DNA from: Spirochaetales bacterium Spiro_01
GTDB taxonomy: Bacteria > Spirochaetota > Spirochaetia > Sphaerochaetales > Sphaerochaetaceae
Assembly (NCBI GenBank): GCA_001604265.1
Contig: LVBC01000049.1
Span: forward strand, 1 to 12,979
Length of the DNA: 12,979 nt
Direction: 5' to 3'
Within the stretch, counting starts at the first letter, position 1; each line of letters opens with the position of its first letter. Below are positions 1 to 6,828 of this stretch, piece after piece. The notes beneath the pieces were generated by a model that worked only from the letters and a program-made list of their open reading frames with translations, did no database searches and was not told the DNA's origin. The translations under genes were made by a program, and so were the position numbers.

Positions 1-300
1 CACAGAAAGCAGCACTGTGCCGGGGCCCACAACGCTTCTTGCCTCCATTACAGCCTCATCGAGGTCCGTTCCCTTGACTGCGAAGATGACAAGGTCTGCA
101 CTCTCCTGCTTCTCATCTGCTGAAAGAAGTCTGAAGCGCCTCTCTCTGCCATTGGCCCTGGTGACCTGGGAGGAGTATCTTTCCACTCTTTTCCTGTCGA
201 CAAGAAAGGAGACCTCCACACCCTTTTCAAGGAGGAAGTCTCCATACATGACGCCAAGGGCGCCCATCCCTATGATAACGACACTCTCTATCCCTTTCAT
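1..300 (-). CDS. panE: 2-dehydropantoate 2-reductase-like protein (PanE/ApbA family), N-terminal 100 residues, cut by window edge
   Basis: Only the first 100 codons are present; the frame is open through base 1. The start is the ATG at 300-298, and no strong Shine-Dalgarno is visible upstream. The protein opens with a Rossmann nucleotide-binding fold: a beta strand, then the glycine-rich loop GMGALG at residues 11-16. FLVDR at about 32-36 is where the 2'-phosphate of NADPH is usually recognised. A second strand, DLVIFAVKGTDL at 69-80, carries the Lys (76) typical of this family in the cofactor/substrate cleft. Known members reduce ketopantoate to pantoate in coenzyme A synthesis, but the family also includes other 2-oxoacid reductases. 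The catalytic Lys and Asp lie in the missing C-terminal part, so substrate cannot be judged. It lies 27 bp downstream of the hemolysin III-like gene on the same strand and could share its transcript. Confidence 0.82.
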   Translation of the reverse strand, partial: MKGIESVVIIGMGALGVMYGDFLLEKGVEVSFLVDRKRVERYSSQVTRANGRERRFRLLSADEKQESADLVIFAVKGTDLDEAVMEARSVVGPGTVLLSV

Positions 301-327
301 ATGATGGAGAGTATCAGCAAATTGTAT

Positions 328-1014
328 TTATAGGAACCTGTAGACGAAGATGAACTGGAGAAGATTTCCACCCAGCACGAAGCAGTGGAATATCTCATGG
401 GAGCCGAAGTACGGATGCCTCTCGTTGAACTTCCTGCTCTTGAAGGCGTATATGACACCGCCCGCTGTATAGACCACACCACCCCAGAAGAGGTACATGA
501 TGCTCTCCAGGCTCATCACGCGGAAGATCACAGGGAAGGCAAAGACGCAGACCCAGCCCATTGCGATGTACATCACAGAGGAGACGATCTTCGGACAGGT
601 GACCCAGAACAGCTTGAAGAACATTCCGACGATTCCGATGGACCAGACTGCGACAAGCAGGGGAATTCCAACCGAGGTGTCTTTCAGTATGGTCATGCAG
701 ATCGGAGTGTAGGTTCCTGCGATCAGAGCGAAGATCATCATGTGGTCGACTCTCTTCAGCACAAGGTCATCCTGTTGCTTCCTGCCTCCGAAGGTGTGGT
801 AGCAGGTGCTTGCTGCATATAAAAGCATCATCCCAAGGCAGAAGACGAAGAATGAGAAGAGCGTCAGACCGCTGTAGCCTGCAGCTGCCTTCTTCATCAT
901 AAGGAAGGGAGTTGCCGTCAGTGCAGCGACAAAGCCGATGAAGTGGGTCAATGCCGACATTGGATCCTTGATATACAGCTGTCTTCTTGGTATTACTGTC
1001 ATGGTCGCCATCAT
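328..1014 (-). CDS. trhA: hemolysin III family (TrhA/YqfA-type) seven-helix membrane protein
   Basis: This 228-residue protein has about seven hydrophobic segments and the full set of conserved PAQR/HlyIII residues. These are SALTH at 20-24 before helix 1, the Ser69/His73 pair in AASTCYH, RVDHMMIF with Asp90, GTYTP at 100-104, and the closing motif GSHEIFH with His206 and His210. In the superfamily the Ser, Asp and three His residues form a metal (zinc) site in the membrane; the length is normal for bacterial members. The E. coli relative is linked to membrane-energetics homeostasis. The 'hemolysin' label is historical and does not imply toxin activity here. The start chosen is the first of two consecutive ATGs (1014 and 1011), with an AAGGAG about 11 bases upstream. 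The gene is transcribed divergently from the DUF1836 gene, and a TATAAT box at 1055-1060 (minus strand) suits it. Confidence 0.93.
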   Translation of the reverse strand: MMATMTVIPRRQLYIKDPMSALTHFIGFVAALTATPFLMMKKAAAGYSGLTLFSFFVFCLGMMLLYAASTCYHTFGGRKQQDDLVLKRVDHMMIFALIAGTYTPICMTILKDTSVGIPLLVAVWSIGIVGMFFKLFWVTCPKIVSSVMYIAMGWVCVFAFPVIFRVMSLESIMYLFWGGVVYTAGGVIYAFKSRKFNERHPYFGSHEIFHCFVLGGNLLQFIFVYRFL

Positions 1015-1039
1015 TTAGTTTTACGACTCCTTTTAATCG

Positions 1040-1053
1040 GTTTTTCAAAAACT
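1040..1053. repeat. operator-like palindrome, copy 1 (GTTTTTCAAAAACT)
   Basis: GTTTTT-C-AAAAAC is a perfect dyad with a single central base, followed by T. It lies just downstream of the TATAAT box at 1055-1060, across the expected transcription start of the trhA-like gene. A second copy, 13 of 14 bases identical, lies at 1091-1104. The position suits a repressor operator. The AT-rich composition means chance occurrence cannot be excluded for one copy, but two copies in 65 bp is notable. Confidence 0.4.
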
Positions 1054-1054
1054 G

Positions 1055-1060
1055 ATTATA
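1055..1060 (-). promoter_or_regulatory. -10 box (TATAAT) of the trhA-like gene
   Basis: A perfect TATAAT on the minus strand lies 41 bases before the ATG of the hemolysin III-like gene. Hexamers at the usual 16-18 bp distance are poor. A perfect TTGACA is present on the same strand at 1083-1088, but 22 bp away, longer than the normal spacer. Either the promoter lacks a good -35, or the long spacer reflects activator-dependent use. The assignment rests on sequence match only. Confidence 0.45.
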
Positions 1061-1090
1061 GTATTCTAATATCAAGTAACCTTGTCAAGA

Positions 1091-1104
1091 GTTTTTCAGA
1101 AACT
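1091..1104. repeat. operator-like palindrome, copy 2 (GTTTTTCAGAAACT)
   Basis: This copy differs from copy 1 at one position and has the same orientation, with start-to-start spacing of 51 bp. It lies 39 bp before the proposed start of the DUF1836 gene, between a TTGTCA hexamer (1083-1088) and the perfect palindrome TTGTTAACAA (1104-1113). It is therefore placed where a regulator could control the rightward promoter. The nearest candidate regulator is the adjacent DUF1836 protein, which is an inference from proximity. Confidence 0.38.
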
Positions 1105-1142
1105 TGTTAACAAATCCACAGAAACAGATTACTCTGTTATCC

Positions 1143-1652
1143 ATGAACATGACGAAAATACAGCAGGAGATAAACGACTTCTCACTGCCGGAATACGAGA
1201 TGATACCGGATGTCGGCCTCTTTCTGGAGCAGGTAGTCAAGTACATCACGCCATTCATGGACTCACTTGGAGAGGAGACGCTCACAGGCTCCATGATCAG
1301 CAACTATGTGAAGAAGAGGATAATTCCGAACCCTGTGAAGAAGCAGTACTACAGGGAGCAGGTCGCAACACTTATCTTCATCGCAGTTGCAAAGACCGTG
1401 ATGTCGCTCGACGATATACAGCTGATGCTCTCGCTGCAGCAGGACAGCTACCCTACCCGTGATGCATACGAGTACTTCAGAAGGGAGCTGTCCAATACAC
1501 TTGCCTTCGTCTTCGGACTGAAGGACAAGAGGGATGAAGAGGATATGAACAGCAGGAAGCTGTTGCTCAGGAACATGATCATAGCTGTCTGCCACAAGGT
1601 ATACCTGGACAAGCACCTGAAGGAAGTCAGAGAAGGAGAGAATAAGGAATGA
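1143..1652 (+). CDS. DUF1836 (YkrK-like) protein, putative DNA-binding regulator
   Basis: This 169-residue protein has the pattern of the DUF1836 family. IPDVGLFLEQVVKYI at 21-35 matches the family's N-terminal block. TGSMISNYVKKRIIPNPVKKQYYREQ at about 48-73 resembles a MerR-like helix-turn-helix (a 'MINNYVK' helix, a turn, then a Tyr/Arg-rich strand). A helical block starting AVAKTVMSLDDIQLML follows. From memory, Bacillus YkrK has been described as a repressor. The start is uncertain: ATG 1143 is preferred, ATG 1149 is possible, and a TTG at 1104 would extend the frame but falls inside the palindromic region. None has a strong Shine-Dalgarno. Its stop overlaps the start of the lyase gene by 4 bp (ATGA), so the two are translationally coupled and probably functionally linked. 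The protein may autoregulate and may control the divergent trhA-like gene. Confidence 0.82.
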   Translation: MNMTKIQQEINDFSLPEYEMIPDVGLFLEQVVKYITPFMDSLGEETLTGSMISNYVKKRIIPNPVKKQYYREQVATLIFIAVAKTVMSLDDIQLMLSLQQDSYPTRDAYEYFRRELSNTLAFVFGLKDKRDEEDMNSRKLLLRNMIIAVCHKVYLDKHLKEVREGENKE

Positions 1653-2533
1653 ACAGAAATATGAAGGGCGTATATGTAGCATCGCTCACACCATTTGATA
1701 GGGATGGAAACTACAACGCCTCTGCGCTCGAGGCTCTGATGGAGAGGAATCTCTCAGAGGGCGCTTCGGGCTTCTTCATCGGAGGATCCTCTGCAGAGTG
1801 CTTCCTGCTCTCCCACGAGGAGAGGATCGCGACCTTCGAGACTGCCTCTGCGTTCAAAAACAGGACAGACCTCATTGCGCACGTTGGTGCAATCAGCACG
1901 AGGGAGGCGATAGAGTTCGCAAAGGCGGCAAAGGCTCTCGGCTTTGCCCACATCTCTGCAACAGCACCACTCTACTACGGCTTCTCATCGACTGAGATAG
2001 CCTCCTACTACTATGACATCTCGAAGGCTGTCGACATGCCTGTGATAGTCTACAACTTCCCAGGCAACACGAAGAAGGAGTTCGACCTTGCAGATCCTGT
2101 CTATCGCAAGCTCTTCACTTCAGCTGCAATAGAGGGTGTAAAGCATACGAACCAGGTAGTCTACCAGATGGAGAGATTCATCAGCCTCAACGAGAAGCTG
2201 ACAATCTTCAATGGCTTCGACGAGACCATGGTCGCAGGTCTCGCTCTTGGCGCGCACGGCTCGATAGGCTCGACCTTCAACTGCATGCTTGTCCACTATC
2301 TGAAGATATACAACGCCTTCAACGAGGGAAGGATAGATGAAGCAAGGGAGCTGCAGCACAGAGCGAACACGATAATGGAAGCCTTCTGCAGAGTAGGCCT
2401 CATCCCTGCCGTGAAGTACGTTGTCTGCCAGCAGGGAATAGATGTCGGAATCGCAAGAAGGCCATTTGGCACTCTCGATGAGGAGCAGAAACGCTACATC
2501 GACGAAACACTTGAGAAGAACCTTGTAAGGTGA
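1649..2533 (+). CDS. N-acetylneuraminate lyase-type aldolase (DHDPS/NAL family)
   Basis: This 294-residue TIM-barrel class I aldolase is of family-typical length. It has the Schiff-base lysine K165 in GVKHTN and the catalytic tyrosine Y135 in IVYNFPG. It also has the 2-oxoacid-binding loop at 45-50, here GGSSAE in place of the usual GGSTGE. As I recall E. coli NanA, the residues gripping the glycerol tail of sialic acid are Asp191, Glu192 and Ser208. Here NGFDE gives D191/E192 and GSIGST gives S208, at the same numbers. YQMER at 172-176 is also NanA-like. This favours a sialic-acid or related sugar-acid lyase (to N-acetylmannosamine plus pyruvate) over lysine synthesis. No other sialate genes are visible nearby, so the substrate stays open. 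An AGGAG lies 10 bases before the ATG at 1649. ATG 1661 is an alternative start. Confidence 0.88.
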   Translation: MNRNMKGVYVASLTPFDRDGNYNASALEALMERNLSEGASGFFIGGSSAECFLLSHEERIATFETASAFKNRTDLIAHVGAISTREAIEFAKAAKALGFAHISATAPLYYGFSSTEIASYYYDISKAVDMPVIVYNFPGNTKKEFDLADPVYRKLFTSAAIEGVKHTNQVVYQMERFISLNEKLTIFNGFDETMVAGLALGAHGSIGSTFNCMLVHYLKIYNAFNEGRIDEARELQHRANTIMEAFCRVGLIPAVKYVVCQQGIDVGIARRPFGTLDEEQKRYIDETLEKNLVR

Positions 2534-4294
2534 TCAAAGCTCGACGTCGATTATCCTGTGGGAAAGCACATCGATAAGTCCCTTGTCGGTCAGACCGAGC
2601 TCCGGGACTGTCGGAAGCGATATGAAGCTCAGGGCCATGAAGGGTGCCGACATCGGACAGCCCAAGCTCTGGGCGAGACTGTTGAGTCTGGATATCTCCG
2701 CCATGACCTCCTCTGCCCTCCTGTCGCTCATAAGCCCTCCGATGACGAGTGCCATCGAGCCCAGGACCTCCTTTCCTCTGGCGACCGAGCAGCCTCCGTG
2801 GAGTCTTGCAACCTCGCACACTGCAGTTGCCATCGATTCATCATCGGCCCCGATCACTACGATATTGTGGTGGTCATGGCTTGTCGAGAAGGCAAGTGCG
2901 CCTGAGGAGAGTCTGAAGCCCCTGACGAAGCCGACACCTACATCTCCACTCTTTCCGTACCTTTCAACGATGGCAAGCTTCAGTACATCGTCCGAAAGGT
3001 CCCTCTCTATGAAGCCATCCTTCACAGGAACAGTGTGGACAAGCTGTCTGTTTATGATCTGCCTGTCTATCATATCGATGACCCTTATCTCTGTAGTGCC
3101 CGAGCTCTTCTTCGACCTCAGGCGGAAGCTCTCTGCAGTTATGGGTTTTCGAAGATGGACTGTGTCCTTGATCCAGGCCGGATACTCTGGAACCTCGCAC
3201 TCCTTCACGACCTTTCCATCCCTGGCAACGAGCCGTCCCTCGAAGTAGACGAGGCTTGGCCTCATCTGCTGGATATCAGGAACGATGAGGATGTCGGCAA
3301 GGCGTCCCGGTGCGATGAGACCGAACTCATCCTCAAGCCTGAAGTGCTTTGCTGCATTTATGGTCGCCAGCCTGATTGCGTCTATCGGCTCCATTCCAAG
3401 CTCGATAGCTCTCCTGACGTTGTAGTTTATGTGTCCCTCTTCCGCTATCTCGTTCGGATGCTTGTCATCTGTACAGAAGCAGATATTGTCAAGGTTGCAG
3501 TTGTTCTCGAGGGCGCCCTTCACAAGCCGATCGAGGTTCCTTTCAGTACTTCCCTCTCGGATGAAGACACTCAGGCCGACTCTGAGCCTTGCGATCATCT
3601 CCTCTGCAGTCACCGTCTCATGGTCATCCGAGATTCCGCTCGAGGCGTAGACGTTGAGCTCCTGTCCCATTCTGCCGATTGCGTGCCCATTGACTATCTT
3701 CCTTCTCGAGAGTGTATCGCTCACCTTCTCGAGGTACTCCTCCTTCTTGAAGAGTATCTTCGAAGGGTCGAGCTCTCCAAGCGAGATCGACTCTGGCCAG
3801 TCCATTATCCGCCTCACCTCTGCAGGTCCAAGTATCGCACCTGTCGTCTCGAGGCCCGGGGCTGTCGGGACCCTCGAAGGGACCTCCAGAAGAAGTCTCA
3901 GTGGGAGGTTCTCCATATTGCCGACCATGGCCCTGAGTCCCTCATCTCCTGCGACATTCGCAATCTCCATGAGGTCTGCACAGAGAGTAAGCGTCCCGCT
4001 TGGAACGATTATGTTCGAAAGCGCTTCAGGAGAGAGCATGGTCGTCTCGAAGTGCATATGCGAGTCGATCAGGCCCGGGATCGCATACTGCCCCTGACAG
4101 TCGACAGAGCTCTTCGCCTTGAGGTCTATTCCTGGCTCGATCGATACGATCCTCTTTCCCTTAATGTATATGTCTGTTGTGTATATCTCTCTTGAAAAGA
4201 CGTTTACGAGTCTGACATTCTCCAGCTTGAGATCGCACTCAAGCTCGCCAAGACCGGTCCTGATAGTGGTCATCATCTCATCTACAGTGCGCAT
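2534..4294 (-). CDS. ade: adenine deaminase (adenine aminohydrolase, AdeC type)
   Basis: This 586-residue metal-dependent amidohydrolase converts adenine to hypoxanthine and ammonia, and its length matches the family. It has a beta-sandwich N-terminus (LVNVFSREIYTTDIYIKGKRI at about 29-49), then the metal motif DSHMHFE at 77-83 (usually DxHxHIE). GELD follows at 173-176, GHAIG at 203-207, SDDHE at 222-226, CTDDKHP at 274-280 and NAAKHF at 313-318. GLIAPGRLADIL closes the barrel. A C-terminal adenine deaminase domain carries RGFRLSSGALA and SHDHHNIVVIG. The latter differs from the usual HDSHN. It lies 50 bp downstream of the lipoprotein gene with GAGAGGT before the ATG, so it is likely the last gene of the purine cluster. 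It would feed hypoxanthine to the upstream xanthine dehydrogenase-like enzyme or to salvage. Its stop abuts the stop of the convergent lyase gene with no spacing. Confidence 0.96.
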   Translation of the reverse strand: MRTVDEMMTTIRTGLGELECDLKLENVRLVNVFSREIYTTDIYIKGKRIVSIEPGIDLKAKSSVDCQGQYAIPGLIDSHMHFETTMLSPEALSNIIVPSGTLTLCADLMEIANVAGDEGLRAMVGNMENLPLRLLLEVPSRVPTAPGLETTGAILGPAEVRRIMDWPESISLGELDPSKILFKKEEYLEKVSDTLSRRKIVNGHAIGRMGQELNVYASSGISDDHETVTAEEMIARLRVGLSVFIREGSTERNLDRLVKGALENNCNLDNICFCTDDKHPNEIAEEGHINYNVRRAIELGMEPIDAIRLATINAAKHFRLEDEFGLIAPGRLADILIVPDIQQMRPSLVYFEGRLVARDGKVVKECEVPEYPAWIKDTVHLRKPITAESFRLRSKKSSGTTEIRVIDMIDRQIINRQLVHTVPVKDGFIERDLSDDVLKLAIVERYGKSGDVGVGFVRGFRLSSGALAFSTSHDHHNIVVIGADDESMATAVCEVARLHGGCSVARGKEVLGSMALVIGGLMSDRRAEEVMAEISRLNSLAQSLGCPMSAPFMALSFISLPTVPELGLTDKGLIDVLSHRIIDVEL

Positions 4295-4344
4295 ATGAAC
4301 CTCTCAGGGTGAATGATAGCACAGAAATGGAGGCGTGTTGGATA

Positions 4345-4812
4345 TCAAAGATCGTAATACCAGTCGAGCGAGTATGGGATATTCTTGAACTTCTCGAGAT
4401 AGCTTCCATCGATGAGATACTCGAAATCCCTGAAGTAGTAGCTGCCGTTCTCGAAGACGAGATCGCACTTCCAGGTCATGCCTACTATCCTGGCAGCCCT
4501 CTGGTAGGTGACAAAACCGGAAAGTCCATCCTCACTGAGAACGACTGCAGGCTCGAAGATATACAGTGGAGTTATGTATGGATAGCTTCTGTCCTTGTTG
4601 TAGGCCGCAATGAAATCCTCTCTCGATATCCTGTCCCTGCAATCCAGAGAGAGATAGTCGTATATCGCAGAAGGATCCTTTCCTCCCCTGTTGAAGACCT
4701 CCTTGTACTCGTTGGCACGACTTAGGGCACTCTCCATTCCCGGCCCTTCGCTTCTGGTCGCACAGCCAGAGAGAAGGAGCAGGGAAAGAAGCAGGAGAAG
4801 AACTCTTCTCAT
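4345..4812 (-). CDS. small uncharacterised lipoprotein encoded in the purine transporter operon
   Basis: This 155-residue protein starts MRRV, has a run of leucines, and then a clear lipobox LLSGC with Cys17. It should be processed by signal peptidase II and anchored outside the cytoplasmic or outer membrane. The mature part is about 138 residues. It includes YDYLSLDCRDRISREDFIAAY at about 51-71, then strand-like stretches (ITPLYIFEPAVVLS, SGFVTYQRAARIVG, KCDLVFENGSYYFRDF). This pattern recalls small NTF2-like/cystatin-like lipoproteins, but I cannot assign a named family. The ATG overlaps the stop of the upstream permease gene (ATGA, 4809-4812), so it is translationally coupled to the transporter and probably works with it. 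The open frame continues upstream into the permease gene, but that part is out of frame with the permease and has no signal peptide. The start at 4812 is set by the lipoprotein leader. Confidence 0.85.
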   Translation of the reverse strand: MRRVLLLLLSLLLLSGCATRSEGPGMESALSRANEYKEVFNRGGKDPSAIYDYLSLDCRDRISREDFIAAYNKDRSYPYITPLYIFEPAVVLSEDGLSGFVTYQRAARIVGMTWKCDLVFENGSYYFRDFEYLIDGSYLEKFKNIPYSLDWYYDL

Positions 4813-5750
4813 CTCTCCATCCTGGAGTATGGAATCGTATATGCGCTTGGGAACTCGGCCTTCTTCGAGGCGATTACAAGTGCAACGATCGTCATGATGT
4901 ATGGAAGCATCAGCAGGAACTGGCTTGGAATGCCGATTCCCTGCGCCTGGAGACGGAGCTGCAGAGCCTGCGCCATACCGAATATCAGAGCACCGAAGAG
5001 TGCACCAACTGGCCTGAATCGGGCGAAGATGACGACGGATACTGCGATGAACCCAAAGCCACCGATTATCTTCTCGGTGAAGGTGTTCATGTATGCGATC
5101 GTCATGAAGGCACCGCCAGCACCTGCATATGCGCCACCTATTATCACGGAGAGGTATCTTACAAGGCCAACGCTTACACCCTTGCTGTCTGCAGCCCTGG
5201 GATTCTCGCCTACTGCCTTTATCTTCAGGCCGAAGGTCGTCATCTCGAGGATGAAGTACGAGAGTGGCAGAATCAGGATGTATGTAAGGTAGACAAGGAT
5301 GTTGTGCTTGAAGAACACTGTACCGACAATCGGAAGAGATGAGAGGAGCGGAATCTCGAAGGTCCTGAATGGATCTACCGATGGAGGCAGGGACCTTATG
5401 CCGAAGACAAGGCGGTATATGTATACTGCAAGACCTGTCGAAAGGATATTCATGCCGATACCTGCGATCACCTGGTTTGCCTTCATCGTGACCGAAAGCC
5501 ACGCCATTATGAGGCTGTAGACCATTCCGGCAAGAATTCCTGCCAGGATGCCCAGCCAGAGGGATCCGGTAACGCTTGCTGTGATGAAGCCCATCACAGC
5601 TCCCATCAGCATCGTTCCCTCGGTTCCGAGATTCAGGATTCCTGCCCTCTGTGTGTAGATCTGTCCAAGGGCCGGAAGCAAAATGGGAGTTGCCAGGCGG
5701 ACAGTGCCGGCAAGCAGACTTACGAAGAATACGATCAATGAGCTTTCCAT
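4809..5750 (-). CDS. BMP-type purine/nucleoside ABC transporter, permease subunit 2 (YufQ/NupQ-like)
   Basis: This very hydrophobic 313-residue protein belongs to the branched-chain/ribose-type permease superfamily, in the subgroup partnered with BMP-family binding proteins. Diagnostic blocks are the N-terminal ATPILLPALGQIYTQRAGILNLGTEG (about 20-45; 'GxLNLGxEG' is the subgroup hallmark) and KANQVIAGIGMNILSTGL after the third helix. The cytoplasmic coupling segment is GLKIKAVGENPRAADSKGVSV, and GAYAGAGGAFM follows. About eight membrane spans are visible. It pairs with the preceding permease to form the membrane channel. Only one base separates the stop of permease 1 from this ATG, and GGAGGT before the start lies in the end of the upstream gene. 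The substrate is inferred to be nucleosides or purine bases from the family and the adenine deaminase/xanthine dehydrogenase neighbours. Confidence 0.93.
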   Translation of the reverse strand: MESSLIVFFVSLLAGTVRLATPILLPALGQIYTQRAGILNLGTEGTMLMGAVMGFITASVTGSLWLGILAGILAGMVYSLIMAWLSVTMKANQVIAGIGMNILSTGLAVYIYRLVFGIRSLPPSVDPFRTFEIPLLSSLPIVGTVFFKHNILVYLTYILILPLSYFILEMTTFGLKIKAVGENPRAADSKGVSVGLVRYLSVIIGGAYAGAGGAFMTIAYMNTFTEKIIGGFGFIAVSVVIFARFRPVGALFGALIFGMAQALQLRLQAQGIGIPSQFLLMLPYIMTIVALVIASKKAEFPSAYTIPYSRMER

Positions 5751-5751
5751 C

Positions 5752-6828
5752 CTAGACCTCCCCTCTGTGGATTCTTTTCTCTAGCCAGGTCAGCAGTCTG
5801 AATACCCTGGATGAGAAGAGGACCTTTGCGATGATAAGTATGATTATCAGGCCCTGGATAACATCGACGACCGAATATGGCACGTTCGTCATTCTCTGCA
5901 TCGAGGAGCCGCCGCAGAGAAGTACAGAGAAGAAGCAGGCAGATGCGATTATACCTACAGGGTTCAGCGCACCGAGGAGCGCTATGATGGTCGCTATGTT
6001 GCCATAGTCGGTGAAGGTGGACTGCAGGCGGTACTGGATCGCAACGATCTCAAGCCAGCCTGCAAGACCGGCAAAGGCACCTGAAATCAGCATCGTGACC
6101 ATGACTGTGCGCTTCACATTCACACCCGAGTAGGTCGCGATCTTCTCACCCTGTCCTATCAGGTCGATCCTGTGTCCTAGAGTTGTCTTCCAGAAGAAGA
6201 GCATCGCGACTATCGCAATGAGGAGGATGAAGATACCTGAGTGGAGGCGGTACATGTTCCCAAGCAGCCTTGTCAGGTGCATTCCCTCATCAATAGCATC
6301 GGACTGTGTGAGGTCGCTGAACGGGTCGTGCAGGAAGCCGCTTGGACCTGTAACTGCGTACATCAGGAAGTACTTTGCTATATGCGTCAGCATCAGCGTG
6401 GTTATTACCTCATTTGCGTTGAAGCGGTTCTTCAGGAAGGCAGCTATTCCCGCCCAGAGGGAGCCTGCTGCCACAGCTGCAGCGAAGGAGACTGCCATCT
6501 TGAAGGGAATCGGCCCTGGCAGATAGAGCGCAACGATGGTCGTTGCGATCGTGCCCATCAGGAACTGCCCTGTTGCACCTATATTCCACAGCTGTGCCTT
6601 GTAGGCGATGGAGACACCGAAGGCCATGAGAAGAATAGGAATGAGCTTCACGAAGAGCTCGCTTATCTTGTTCTTCGAGCCGAAGGCGCCCTTTATCATC
6701 GCACCATAGGCTTCGACAGGGTCGTTGCCGGAGAGTATTATGAGGAAGGCTCCCAGGATAAGTGCAAGGATGACCATTGCAACTGTGCTGATCAGATTCG
6801 AGAGTGTATCACGGTCCTTCAGTGTCAT
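5752..6828 (-). CDS. BMP-type purine/nucleoside ABC transporter, permease subunit 1 (YufP/NupP-like)
   Basis: This 358-residue membrane protein has an N-terminal span (VAMVILALILGAFLIILSG) and then the soluble linker PVEAYGAMIKGAFGSKNKISELFVKLIPILL typical of this subgroup. LWNIGATGQFLMG, at about residues 85-97, is its hallmark motif. NANEVITTLMLTHIAKY, the cytoplasmic loop GHRIDLIGQGEKIATYSGVNV and ISGAFAGLAGWLEI follow. It is the larger partner of the permease pair in BMP-family importers. The ATG at 6828 overlaps the stop of the ATPase gene by 4 bp (ATGA), with GGGAGGTG just upstream, so translation is coupled. A large periplasmic loop around TGPSGFLHDPFSDLTQSDAIDEG lies between helices and could meet the binding protein. 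Confidence 0.94.
   Translation of the reverse strand: MTLKDRDTLSNLISTVAMVILALILGAFLIILSGNDPVEAYGAMIKGAFGSKNKISELFVKLIPILLMAFGVSIAYKAQLWNIGATGQFLMGTIATTIVALYLPGPIPFKMAVSFAAAVAAGSLWAGIAAFLKNRFNANEVITTLMLTHIAKYFLMYAVTGPSGFLHDPFSDLTQSDAIDEGMHLTRLLGNMYRLHSGIFILLIAIVAMLFFWKTTLGHRIDLIGQGEKIATYSGVNVKRTVMVTMLISGAFAGLAGWLEIVAIQYRLQSTFTDYGNIATIIALLGALNPVGIIASACFFSVLLCGGSSMQRMTNVPYSVVDVIQGLIIILIIAKVLFSSRVFRLLTWLEKRIHRGEV

Noticed and set aside
1104..1142. TTG start extending the DUF1836 protein by 13 residues
   Set aside because: It has no ribosome binding site, falls in the palindromic promoter region, and adds residues outside the family's conserved N-terminus.
2541..2550. Perfect palindrome TCGACGTCGA at the end of adenine deaminase
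   Set aside because: It lies in coding sequence, has no loop or T-tract, and is expected from the frequent TCGA/CTCGAG-like codon pairs of these genes.
3035..4195. 386-codon open frame on the plus strand, antisense to adenine deaminase
   Set aside because: It lies wholly within a gene with all amidohydrolase motifs; its translation shows no recognisable domain and it has no ribosome binding site. It reflects codon bias of the real gene.
4345..5502. Lipoprotein gene extended upstream to a 385-residue protein
   Set aside because: The extra 230 residues lie out of frame inside the permease gene. The true start at 4812 is marked by the Met, hydrophobic core and lipobox.
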